The position numbers and the translations under genes were made by a program. Of a DNA stretch of 64,000 nt, positions 35,488 through 44,789 are shown piece after piece. The DNA is from JACDBZ01 sp036262075. Lineage in GTDB: Bacteria > Chloroflexota > Limnocylindria > QHBO01. Below the pieces are notes generated by a model, which did not search any database, was not told the DNA's origin, and worked only from the letters and a program-made list of their open reading frames with translations. The DNA is taken from the NCBI GenBank assembly GCA_036262075.1, contig DATAJO010000031.1, positions 9,417-73,416 on the forward strand. Direction: 5' to 3'. Every line of letters starts with the position of its first letter. Position 1 is the stretch's first letter.

Positions 35488-35546
35488 CCCGCCGTCGGGC
35501 GGCTCGGATAAGCGGCCGGTAAGCGGCCGGTAAGCGCCGAAACTGG

Positions 35547-35552
35547 TAGAAT
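35547..35552 (+). promoter_or_regulatory. Extended -10 element (TGGTAGAAT) of parAB
   Basis: TAGAAT with a TGN extension, 36 bp before the parA start. Similar GGTAGAATC precedes prs. Confidence 0.5.
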
Positions 35553-35587
35553 GGGGGTGCCCATTCTGAACTCGCAGCGGAGCGCGC

Positions 35588-36349
35588 GTGGTCCGGGTCA
35601 CGGCCTGTACGAACCAGAAGGGCGGAGTCGGCAAGACGACCACGGTCGTCAACCTGGCAGCCTACCTCGCCCTCTCCGGCACACGGACTCTCGTCATCGA
35701 TCTCGACCCGCAGGGGAACGCCACGAGCGGCCTCGGAGTCGACCGACGATCCATCGAGCGATCGACGTACGACGCCCTCGTCGACCGAGCGCCGCTGGCT
35801 GACGTCATCACGCCGACGAGCGTCGAGGGACTCGACCTCGTCCCGTCGACGCCCGCGCTCTCCGGGGCCGAGATCGAGCTGGTGGGCGTCACGGCGCGCG
35901 AGCGCCGGCTGGCCGCGAGCCTGGCAGTGCTCGATGGCCGGTACGACCGCATCCTCATCGACTGCCCGCCGTCCCTCGGCCTGTTGACGGTGAACGCCTT
36001 GACCGCGGCGGACGGGGTGCTCATCCCGATCCAGACCGAGTACTACGCCCTGGAGGGCCTGAGCCAGCTGGTGAACACCATTCGACGCGTCCGGGAGGGC
36101 CTCAACCCTCGCCTCGAGATCGAGGGCGTGCTGCTCACGATGTACGACGCGCGCACGAACCTGTCGGCCCAGGTGGCCTCGGAGGTCCGTCGCCACATGA
36201 ACGGCACGGTCTACCAGACGGTCGTGCCGCGCTCCGTCCGGCTCTCCGAGGCGCCGAGCCACGGCCTGCCGATCGCGCTCTACGACCCCGCCTCGCGGGG
36301 CGCGAGCGCGTATCGCGAGCTGGCCGGCGAGGTCGTCGCACGTGGGTAG
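35588..36349 (+). CDS. parA: Chromosome partitioning ATPase ParA
   Basis: 253 aa, GTG start. Deviant Walker A NQKGGVGKTTTVVNLAAYLA, Walker A' LVIDLDPQGNATSGLG, and Walker B ILIDCPPSLGLLTVNALTAA. No N-terminal HTH, so chromosomal (Soj) type. Acts with ParB and parS to move origins. Overlaps parB by 8 bp. Confidence 0.95.
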   Translation: MVRVTACTNQKGGVGKTTTVVNLAAYLALSGTRTLVIDLDPQGNATSGLGVDRRSIERSTYDALVDRAPLADVITPTSVEGLDLVPSTPALSGAEIELVGVTARERRLAASLAVLDGRYDRILIDCPPSLGLLTVNALTAADGVLIPIQTEYYALEGLSQLVNTIRRVREGLNPRLEIEGVLLTMYDARTNLSAQVASEVRRHMNGTVYQTVVPRSVRLSEAPSHGLPIALYDPASRGASAYRELAGEVVARG

Positions 36350-37277
36350 CTCACCGATGCGCGGCCAGCGCGCCTTCGGCCTCGGTCGCGGCCTCGACGC
36401 GCTCATCCCCGGCTCCGGGGACGACCGGGGCGTGCTCGAGATCGCCATCGATCGGATCGAGCGCAACCCGGACCAGCCCCGCACGACGTTCGACGAGGAG
36501 CAGCTCGGCGAGCTCGCCGCCTCGATCGCGGTCCACGGGGTCATCCAGCCGCTCGTCGTACGCTCCCGTGCCGATGGCTCGTACCAGCTCATCGCCGGGG
36601 AGCGTCGGCTCCGTGCCGCACGCCTCGCCGGCCTCGCGACCGTGCCCGCCGTCGTGCGGGACGCGGCCGAGGGCGAGTCGTCGCTCGAGCTGGCGCTCAT
36701 CGAGAACCTCCAGCGCGAGGACCTGAACGCGATCGAGACCGCGCTGGCGTACCGCGAGCTCATCGATCGGTTCGGGCTGACCCACGAGGCGGTCGCCCGT
36801 CAGGTCGGCAAGAGCCGCGTCGCGATCAGCAACGCGCTCCGCCTCCTCGACCTCGCGCCCGAGACGCGCCAGGCGATCGTCGAGGGACGGATCAGCGAGG
36901 GCCACGGCCGGGCCCTGGCGGCAATCACCGTGCCGGCACTCCAGCGCGCCGTGCTCCAGGTCGTCCTCGAGCGCGGCCTCAGCGTGCGACAGACCGAGGA
37001 GCTCGTCCGGCGCAAGCGGACCGAGCCGCCCGCGGCGCGCGAGCGGACGCCCCTCAGCCACGACCTCGCCGACGTCGAGGCACAGCTCCGCGGCATCCTC
37101 GCCACGAAGGTGGGAATCGTGCGGACCCGGCGTGGCGGCCGGCTCGTCATCGACTTCTACAGCGACGAGGAGCTCGACCGCCTGTATTCGATCATCACCC
37201 GTGGTGCGACCGGTGGCGCAAATGGCGTCACCACCGACGCGCCGCTCTCCGAGCACGAGGTAGCCCCCACCCCATGA
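36342..37277 (+). CDS. parB: ParB/Spo0J centromere-binding CTPase
   Basis: 311 aa. N-terminal RAFGLGRGLDALIPG, ParB box (IERNPDQPRTTFDEEQLGEL and IAGERRLRAARLAGL, the CTP-binding GERR), ENLQREDLNAIE, HTH (LTHEAVARQVGKSRVAISNA, then LRLLDL) and C-terminal dimer domain. GTG at 36342 overlaps parA; ATG at 36357 is an alternative start. The stop overlaps gyrB as ATGA. Confidence 0.95.
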   Translation: MGSSPMRGQRAFGLGRGLDALIPGSGDDRGVLEIAIDRIERNPDQPRTTFDEEQLGELAASIAVHGVIQPLVVRSRADGSYQLIAGERRLRAARLAGLATVPAVVRDAAEGESSLELALIENLQREDLNAIETALAYRELIDRFGLTHEAVARQVGKSRVAISNALRLLDLAPETRQAIVEGRISEGHGRALAAITVPALQRAVLQVVLERGLSVRQTEELVRRKRTEPPAARERTPLSHDLADVEAQLRGILATKVGIVRTRRGGRLVIDFYSDEELDRLYSIITRGATGGANGVTTDAPLSEHEVAPTP

Positions 37278-39250
37278 CCGTCGAACGCGCCACGAGGAGC
37301 CGCCGCAGCGCCTCTTCCAGCTACACCGCCGCGAACATCCAGGTCCTCGAGGGCCTGCAGGCGGTGCGGAAGCGGCCGGGCATGTACATCGGCTCGACCG
37401 ATGCCCGCGGCCTCCACCAGCTCGTCTGGGAGGTCGTCGACAACAGCATCGACGAGGCGATGGCCAACCAGGCCACGCGCATCGACGTCGTCATCCACGC
37501 CGATGGCCGCTGCGAGGTCGTCGACGACGGCCGCGGCATCCCGGTCGACAAGCACGCGACCGGCAAGAGCGCCCTCGAGGTGATCATGACCGTCCTCCAC
37601 GCCGGTGGGAAGTTCGGCGGTGGCGGCTACAAGGTGTCCGGCGGCCTCCACGGCGTCGGCGTGAGCGTCGTCAACGCACTCAGCTCCGAGATGCGGGTCG
37701 AGGTCCTGCGCGACGGCAAGCGCTACGTCCAGGAGTACGTCCGCGGCGTGCCGCAGGGGCCGGTCAAGCAGTCGGGCGGCGTGGCCGAGGCGAACAAGGG
37801 CCTGGATCCGGGCTGGAAGCGCCTCCACGGCACGCGCACGTTCTTCAAGCCGGACCCCGAGATCTTCGAGACGCTCGACTTCAGCTGGGAGACGATCAGC
37901 ACCCGGATGCGCGAGTCGGCGTACCTGAACAAGGGCCTGTGGATCTGCCTGCGCGACCTGCGCGCCGACCGCGAGAAGAACTTCTTCTTCCAGGGCGGCG
38001 TGACGAGCTTCGTCCGCCACCTCAACCGGCGGCGCGACGTCCTCAACCCGCGGCCGATCTACGTCGAGCGGCTCGTGGACTCGACGAACGTCGAGGTCGC
38101 GCTCCAGTACAACGACGGCTTCGCCGAGACGGTGCTGGCGTTCGCGAACAATATCCACACCGTCGACGGTGGCACGCACGTCGCCGGCTTCCGCGCCGCG
38201 CTGACGAGCTCGCTGAACACGTGGGCCCGCAAGTCCGGGACGCTGTCCGAGAAGGAGGCGAACCTGTCGGGCGACGACGTCCGCGAGGGCCTCACGGCGG
38301 TCATCAGCGTCAAGCTCACCGATCCGCAGTTCGAGGGCCAGACGAAGGCCAAGCTCGGCAATGCCGACATCAAGGGCATCGTCCAGACCGTCGTGACCGA
38401 GGGCATCATCCAGCACCTCGAGGAGAACCCGGCCGATGGGCGCCGGATCATCGAGAAGTGCCTGACCGCGGCCCGCGCGCGCGAGGCCGCCCGCAAGGCG
38501 CGTGACCTCGTCATTCGCAAGGGCGCGCTCGAGGGGATGGCGCTGCCCGGCAAGCTGGCCGACTGCCAGGAGCGCGACCCGGCTCGATCGGAGCTGTACA
38601 TCGTCGAGGGCGACTCGGCAGGTGGTTCGGCGAAGCAGGGACGCGATCGGCGCTTCCAGGCGGTGCTGCCGATGTTCGGCAAGATGCTGAACGTCGAGAA
38701 GGCGCGCCTCGACCGGGTGCTGTCGAGCGACAAGATCAGGCCGCTCGTCATCGCCCTCGGCGCCGGCATCGGCGAGACGTTCGACATCGCCAAGCTGCGC
38801 TATCACCGCATCTGCCTCCTGTCGGACGCCGATGTCGACGGGGCGCATATCAGCACGCTGCTGCTCACCTTCTTCTACCGGCACATGCCCGAGGTGATCG
38901 AGAACGGCTACCTCTACATCTGCCAGCCACCGCTGTACCGGATCAGCACCGGCAAGGTGACGCGCTACGCGGCCAACGAGAAGGAACGCGACGCGGCGAT
39001 CAAGGAGCTCTCCCGCGACGGCAAGACGAAGAACGTCTCCGTCCAGCGCTTCAAGGGCCTGGGCGAGATGAACGCCGATCAGCTGTGGGAGACGACGATG
39101 AACCCCGACACCCGCACGCTGCTGAAGGTCGAGGTCAGCGACGCGGCGGAGGCCGACGAGGTCTTCAGCACGCTCATGGGCGAGAAGGTCGAGCCGCGGC
39201 GCGACTTCATCCGCGGCGAGGCCCGCAAGGTCCGGAACCTCGACATCTAG
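37274..39250 (+). CDS. gyrB: DNA gyrase subunit B
   Basis: 658 aa. GHKL ATPase (RKRPGMYIGSTDARGLHQLV, WEVVDNSIDEAM, HGVGVSVVNALS), TOPRIM (YIVEGDSAGGSAKQGRDRRF and LLSDADVDGAHISTLLLTF) and C-terminal KGLGEMNADQLWETTMNP. The segment after TOPRIM reads AVLPMFGKMLNVEKAR, with MFGK where many GyrB have LRGK. Pairs with gyrA 0.9 kb downstream. Coupled to parB. Confidence 0.95.
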   Translation: MTVERATRSRRSASSSYTAANIQVLEGLQAVRKRPGMYIGSTDARGLHQLVWEVVDNSIDEAMANQATRIDVVIHADGRCEVVDDGRGIPVDKHATGKSALEVIMTVLHAGGKFGGGGYKVSGGLHGVGVSVVNALSSEMRVEVLRDGKRYVQEYVRGVPQGPVKQSGGVAEANKGLDPGWKRLHGTRTFFKPDPEIFETLDFSWETISTRMRESAYLNKGLWICLRDLRADREKNFFFQGGVTSFVRHLNRRRDVLNPRPIYVERLVDSTNVEVALQYNDGFAETVLAFANNIHTVDGGTHVAGFRAALTSSLNTWARKSGTLSEKEANLSGDDVREGLTAVISVKLTDPQFEGQTKAKLGNADIKGIVQTVVTEGIIQHLEENPADGRRIIEKCLTAARAREAARKARDLVIRKGALEGMALPGKLADCQERDPARSELYIVEGDSAGGSAKQGRDRRFQAVLPMFGKMLNVEKARLDRVLSSDKIRPLVIALGAGIGETFDIAKLRYHRICLLSDADVDGAHISTLLLTFFYRHMPEVIENGYLYICQPPLYRISTGKVTRYAANEKERDAAIKELSRDGKTKNVSVQRFKGLGEMNADQLWETTMNPDTRTLLKVEVSDAAEADEVFSTLMGEKVEPRRDFIRGEARKVRNLDI

Positions 39251-39293
39251 GCCATCAGAGATCGGAACCGATACACACGAGGCGACGAGCACG

Positions 39294-39545
39294 ATGCCAT
39301 CACGACACGCGGCCGATATCCGGCAGGTGGCCCAGAAGACCGGCCGCACGCTGGAGGAATGGTCCGAGCTCCTCGAGGCGAACGGCATCGGGGATCGCCG
39401 GGAGGCGGTGAACTTCCTGCGCGACTACCACGCCGTCAGCCACGCGTTCGCGCTCGCCATCGCCAACCACTGCCTGCGCCGGTCCGACGACGACGAGTGG
39501 AGCGAGTACGGCGGCGGCGACTACGACGAGAACGAGCCCTGGTGA
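39294..39545 (+). CDS. DUF4287-like small protein
   Basis: 83 aa. IRQVAQKTGRTLEEWSELLE, then FLRDYHAVSHAFALAIANHC resembles the DUF4287 helical repeat (TGKTPEEW, then LK..HGLGHG.A.AIA). Acidic tail DDDEWSEYGGGDYDENEPW. Function unknown. GAGGCGACGAGC serves as ribosome binding site. The stop overlaps a GTG of the next gene. Confidence 0.7.
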   Translation: MPSRHAADIRQVAQKTGRTLEEWSELLEANGIGDRREAVNFLRDYHAVSHAFALAIANHCLRRSDDDEWSEYGGGDYDENEPW

Positions 39546-39547
39546 CG

Positions 39548-40060
39548 ATGACCCGCGAGCGCGAGACCATCGGCACGAGCCGCGAGATCGTCGCGGCCGA
39601 TGGCCGGCGCTACGCGTTCGCCGATCACAACTGCTTCGCCTGTGGGGCGGAGAACCCGATCGGCATGCACCTCCATATCGAGCTCGGCGACGCGACGGCG
39701 CGGACGCGCTGGACGGTCGGCGACGACTTCGTCGGCTGGAGCGACAAGCTCCACGGCGGGATCATCGCCACGCTCCTCGACGAGGTCATGGCCTGGGCGC
39801 CGTCGAGCTTCGACTCGTGGGCGGTCACGGCCGAGATGAGCGTGCGCTATCGGTCGCCGGCCACTCCGGGCGAGGAGCTGGTCGCCGAGGGCCGGGTCGT
39901 GGAGCGCCGGCGGCGGATCTACGCGGTGACCGGGGAGGTCCGCGGGGCGGACGGACGGCTCGTCGCCACCGGCTCCGGCCGCTACCTCGGCGCCACGCCG
40001 AGCGCCAAGGCCGAGCTGAAGGAGCGCTACGGCGTCGCTCCGGGCGTCGGCGGCGAGTAG
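39548..40060 (+). CDS. Hotdog-fold thioesterase (PaaI/4HBT-like)
   Basis: 170 aa. FADHNCFACGAENPIGMHLH at the N terminus, then DKLHGGIIATLLDEVMAWA, the catalytic loop region of PaaI-type thioesterases, and SVRYRSPATPGEELVAEGRV. The FACG.NPIGMHL motif is typical of a large Chloroflexota/Actinobacteria subgroup. Acyl-CoA substrate unknown. GTG 39542, forming GTGA with the previous stop, is an alternative start. Confidence 0.82.
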   Translation: MTRERETIGTSREIVAADGRRYAFADHNCFACGAENPIGMHLHIELGDATARTRWTVGDDFVGWSDKLHGGIIATLLDEVMAWAPSSFDSWAVTAEMSVRYRSPATPGEELVAEGRVVERRRRIYAVTGEVRGADGRLVATGSGRYLGATPSAKAELKERYGVAPGVGGE

Positions 40061-40076
40061 GCGAGTAGGCGAGTAG
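40053..40076 (+). repeat. GCGAGTAG octamer repeat at the thioesterase stop codon
   Basis: Three perfect units of GCGAGTAG; the first contains the TAG stop, so expansion does not alter the protein. Confidence 0.85.
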
Positions 40077-40084
40077 GCTGGCCG

Positions 40085-40168
40085 ATGATGCGACAGAACA
40101 CGACAACCGCGACACGATTCGAGCCGGTCGGCGCGCAGGCGCCGCATCGGCTGGGCAACGAGGAGTAA
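40085..40168 (+). CDS. Possible 27-codon ORF ahead of gyrA
   Basis: ATGATG start, 27 codons, TAA three bases before the gyrA ATG. Its last codons contain GAGGAG, which is also the gyrA ribosome binding site. No similarity recognised. It may be a translational leader or chance. Confidence 0.25.
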   Translation: MMRQNTTTATRFEPVGAQAPHRLGNEE

Positions 40169-40171
40169 CCG

Positions 40172-42685
<2,514 letters not shown>

Positions 42686-42743
42686 CGGCCACCGCCGGTG
42701 CCGGCGCGCAGCGCGGGCCGGCATGACGAGGCGAGCGGTCCGG

Positions 42744-42749
42744 TAGAAT
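42744..42749 (+). promoter_or_regulatory. -10 element (TAGAAT) of prs
   Basis: CCGGTAGAATCGG, 37 bp before the prs GTG. Near-identical to the parA promoter. Confidence 0.5.
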
Positions 42750-42785
42750 CGGTGGGCAGGACCCAGCGCCGCAGAGGACGACGCC

Positions 42786-43829
42786 GTGTACGCCGACGAG
42801 TTCAGTATCTACGCCGGCAACGCCAACCGCCCGCTCGCCGAGCGCATCTGCCGCTACCTCGGAACCGAGATCGGCGCGGTCGAGGTCTTCCAGTTCGCGA
42901 ACGAGAACATCTTCGTCCGCATCCTCGACAACGTTCGGGAGCAGGACGTCTTCCTCGTCCAGCCCACGAGCCGCCCGGTGAACGACTCGATCATGGAGCT
43001 GCTGATCATGATCGACGCGTTCAAGCGCGCATCGGCAGGACGGATCACCGCCGTCATCCCGTACTACTCCTACGGCCGATCCGACAAGAAGGACCAGCCC
43101 CGGGTGCCGATCACAGCGCGCCTCGTGGCCGACATGCTGACCGTGGCGGGCGCCGACCGCGTCCTGACCATGGACCTCCACCAGGGCCAGATCCAGGGCT
43201 TCTTCAGCATCCCGGTCGACGAGCTGACCGCGGTCAACGTCCTCGCCGCGTACGTCAAGGAGAAGCAGCTCGAGGATCTCGTCGTGGTCACCGACCTCGG
43301 CTTCGCGAAGCGCGCCCGCGCGTTCGCCGAGCTGCTCAACGTCCCGCTCGCCATCGTCGAGAAGCGGCGCGTCGGGAACGCCGACCGCGCCGACGTCATG
43401 AACGTCATCGGCGAGGTGCGCGGTAAGCGGTGCATCGTCGTCGACGACGAGTTCAACACCGCCGGCACGCTGATCGAGACCGTCGAGGCGCTCCAGCGCC
43501 AGGACGTGAGCGAGATCTACGCCGCCGCCAGCCACGGCATCTTCTCGCCGCCGGCCCTCGAGCGGATCGCGGCCAGCTCGCTGAAGGAGGTCATCGTCAC
43601 CGACACGATCCCGCTGCCGCCGGACGCCGACGACCCGCGCATCACCGTCCTGTCGGTGGCGCCGCTGTTCGGCGAGGCGATCCGCCGCATCCATCGCGGC
43701 GAGAGCGTCGGCGCGCTGTTCAGCTCGGAGACGGCGATGATCGAGGAGCTGACGTTCTGGGACGAGGGCGGGGAGTCGGGATCGGAGCCGGAGGTCGAGC
43801 GCGAGCCCTTTCGAGTGAGCGCCGGCTGA
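42786..43829 (+). CDS. prs: Ribose-phosphate diphosphokinase (PRPP synthetase)
   Basis: 347 aa from GTG. YADEFSIYAGNANRPLAERI, IPYYSYGRSDKKDQPRVPIT (ATP flexible-loop region), LTMDLHQGQIQGFFSIPVDE, and PRPP loop CIVVDDEFNTAGTLIETVEA. The usual SPDxGGxxRA is replaced by VVVTDLGFAKRARAFAE, so this is a divergent class. A C-terminal acidic tail of about 25 residues is extra. The last 110 bp overlap the convergent gene on the other strand. Confidence 0.9.
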   Translation: MYADEFSIYAGNANRPLAERICRYLGTEIGAVEVFQFANENIFVRILDNVREQDVFLVQPTSRPVNDSIMELLIMIDAFKRASAGRITAVIPYYSYGRSDKKDQPRVPITARLVADMLTVAGADRVLTMDLHQGQIQGFFSIPVDELTAVNVLAAYVKEKQLEDLVVVTDLGFAKRARAFAELLNVPLAIVEKRRVGNADRADVMNVIGEVRGKRCIVVDDEFNTAGTLIETVEALQRQDVSEIYAAASHGIFSPPALERIAASSLKEVIVTDTIPLPPDADDPRITVLSVAPLFGEAIRRIHRGESVGALFSSETAMIEELTFWDEGGESGSEPEVEREPFRVSAG

Positions 43830-44682
43830 GCGTCGGGCCGGCCCCGGAGATCTCCTTCCAGCGCCTCGACCACCACGCGGGCAGCAGGCCCGCGCGCCTC
43901 ACCGCGGCGAGCATGCGCCTGATGTCGTCGTACGCGCCGTCGTCCACCGGCACGAAATGGCGGATGCCGCACGCGGCCAGCACGTGCCGGCCGACGTCGT
44001 CGGCGTGGAGCGTCAGGAGGACGTCCAGGACCGCGCGGCGGTCGGCGAGCCCCAGGCGTCGGGTGGAGACGACGACCGGCTGGATCGTCGACGGGCCGAG
44101 GATGGCGATCGTCCGCAGCCGCCGGCGGAGGTCCGGACGCCAGCGACGCCACAGGTCGAGCACCTGGCTGTCGATCGCCGCCCAGTCGGCTCGCCCGTCG
44201 AGCACGAGGTGGGCGGCATCTTCGTGGAAGCCCGCCTCGACCCATGCGCCGATGAACGACGCGTCCAGCCCGAGCGCGGCGAGATGGTGGAGCGCGACCA
44301 CGAAGCCCGAATGGCTGTACGGCTCGTTGTAGGCCCAGCGCGACCCGGCGAGGTCGCGGAAGGACCGATACGGCGCATCGGCCCTGACGACGACCTCCGA
44401 GAAGTAGACCGGCTCCGCGCGGTAGCGGCGCCCGGCGAGGACCGGCGCGGCGACCGGCGCCATCGCCATGCGATCGGCGAGGAGCAGGTACGGGATGCTG
44501 CACACGAAGCAGACGTGGTCGACGTCGGCCACGCAGCGCCGGTAGTCGGCCGCCACGACGAGCTCGGCCGGCCGGCCCAGCCGCTCACCGATGCGTCGCG
44601 CGGCGAGCGCGTAGGCGGGGAGGACGGCCGGTGCCAGGTGGCTGGCGACGCGGAGGGGTCGCGGGGCGCGCGCGGACGGCAT
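43720..44682 (-). CDS. PhnD-like substrate-binding domain protein, no signal peptide
   Basis: About 320 aa. Fits the PF12974 phosphonate/phosphate-binding fold: RVASHLAPAVLPAYALAARR, FVCSIPYLLLADRM, YFSEVVVRADAPYRSFRDLA, AYNEPYSHSGFVVALHHLAA, GRADWAAIDSQVLDLW. No signal peptide or lipobox, and no ABC transporter beside it, so it may be a cytoplasmic ligand-binding protein. The C-terminal 30 residues (PAPIPTPRPRPRTS) come from DNA antisense to the end of prs. ATG 44682 has GGGAAG upstream; ATG 44730 is an alternative start. Confidence 0.7.
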   Translation of the reverse strand: MPSARAPRPLRVASHLAPAVLPAYALAARRIGERLGRPAELVVAADYRRCVADVDHVCFVCSIPYLLLADRMAMAPVAAPVLAGRRYRAEPVYFSEVVVRADAPYRSFRDLAGSRWAYNEPYSHSGFVVALHHLAALGLDASFIGAWVEAGFHEDAAHLVLDGRADWAAIDSQVLDLWRRWRPDLRRRLRTIAILGPSTIQPVVVSTRRLGLADRRAVLDVLLTLHADDVGRHVLAACGIRHFVPVDDGAYDDIRRMLAAVRRAGLLPAWWSRRWKEISGAGPTLSRRSLERARARPPAPIPTPRPRPRTSAPRSSPSPS

Positions 44683-44772
44683 CGGCGCTTCCCTCGGCTC
44701 GGACGGGGCGTGCACGCGCAGCATGGGCACCCGGAGCCGATGGGGTCAAGGGGATTCACGCTGGATCGGGGC

Positions 44773-44778
44773 TATACT
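44773..44778 (+). promoter_or_regulatory. -10 element (TATACT) of secA
   Basis: GGGCTATACTCC, ending 11 bases before the secA ATG, so the leader is very short. Confidence 0.5.
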
Positions 44779-44789
44779 CCAGAATCCCG

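Noticed and set aside
32310..35522. Very long open frame antisense to rodA, mrdA and mreD
   Set aside because: It has an Arg/Asp/Glu/Val-rich composition typical of the complement of high-GC coding DNA, and the sense strand carries clear rodA, mrdA and mreD motifs.
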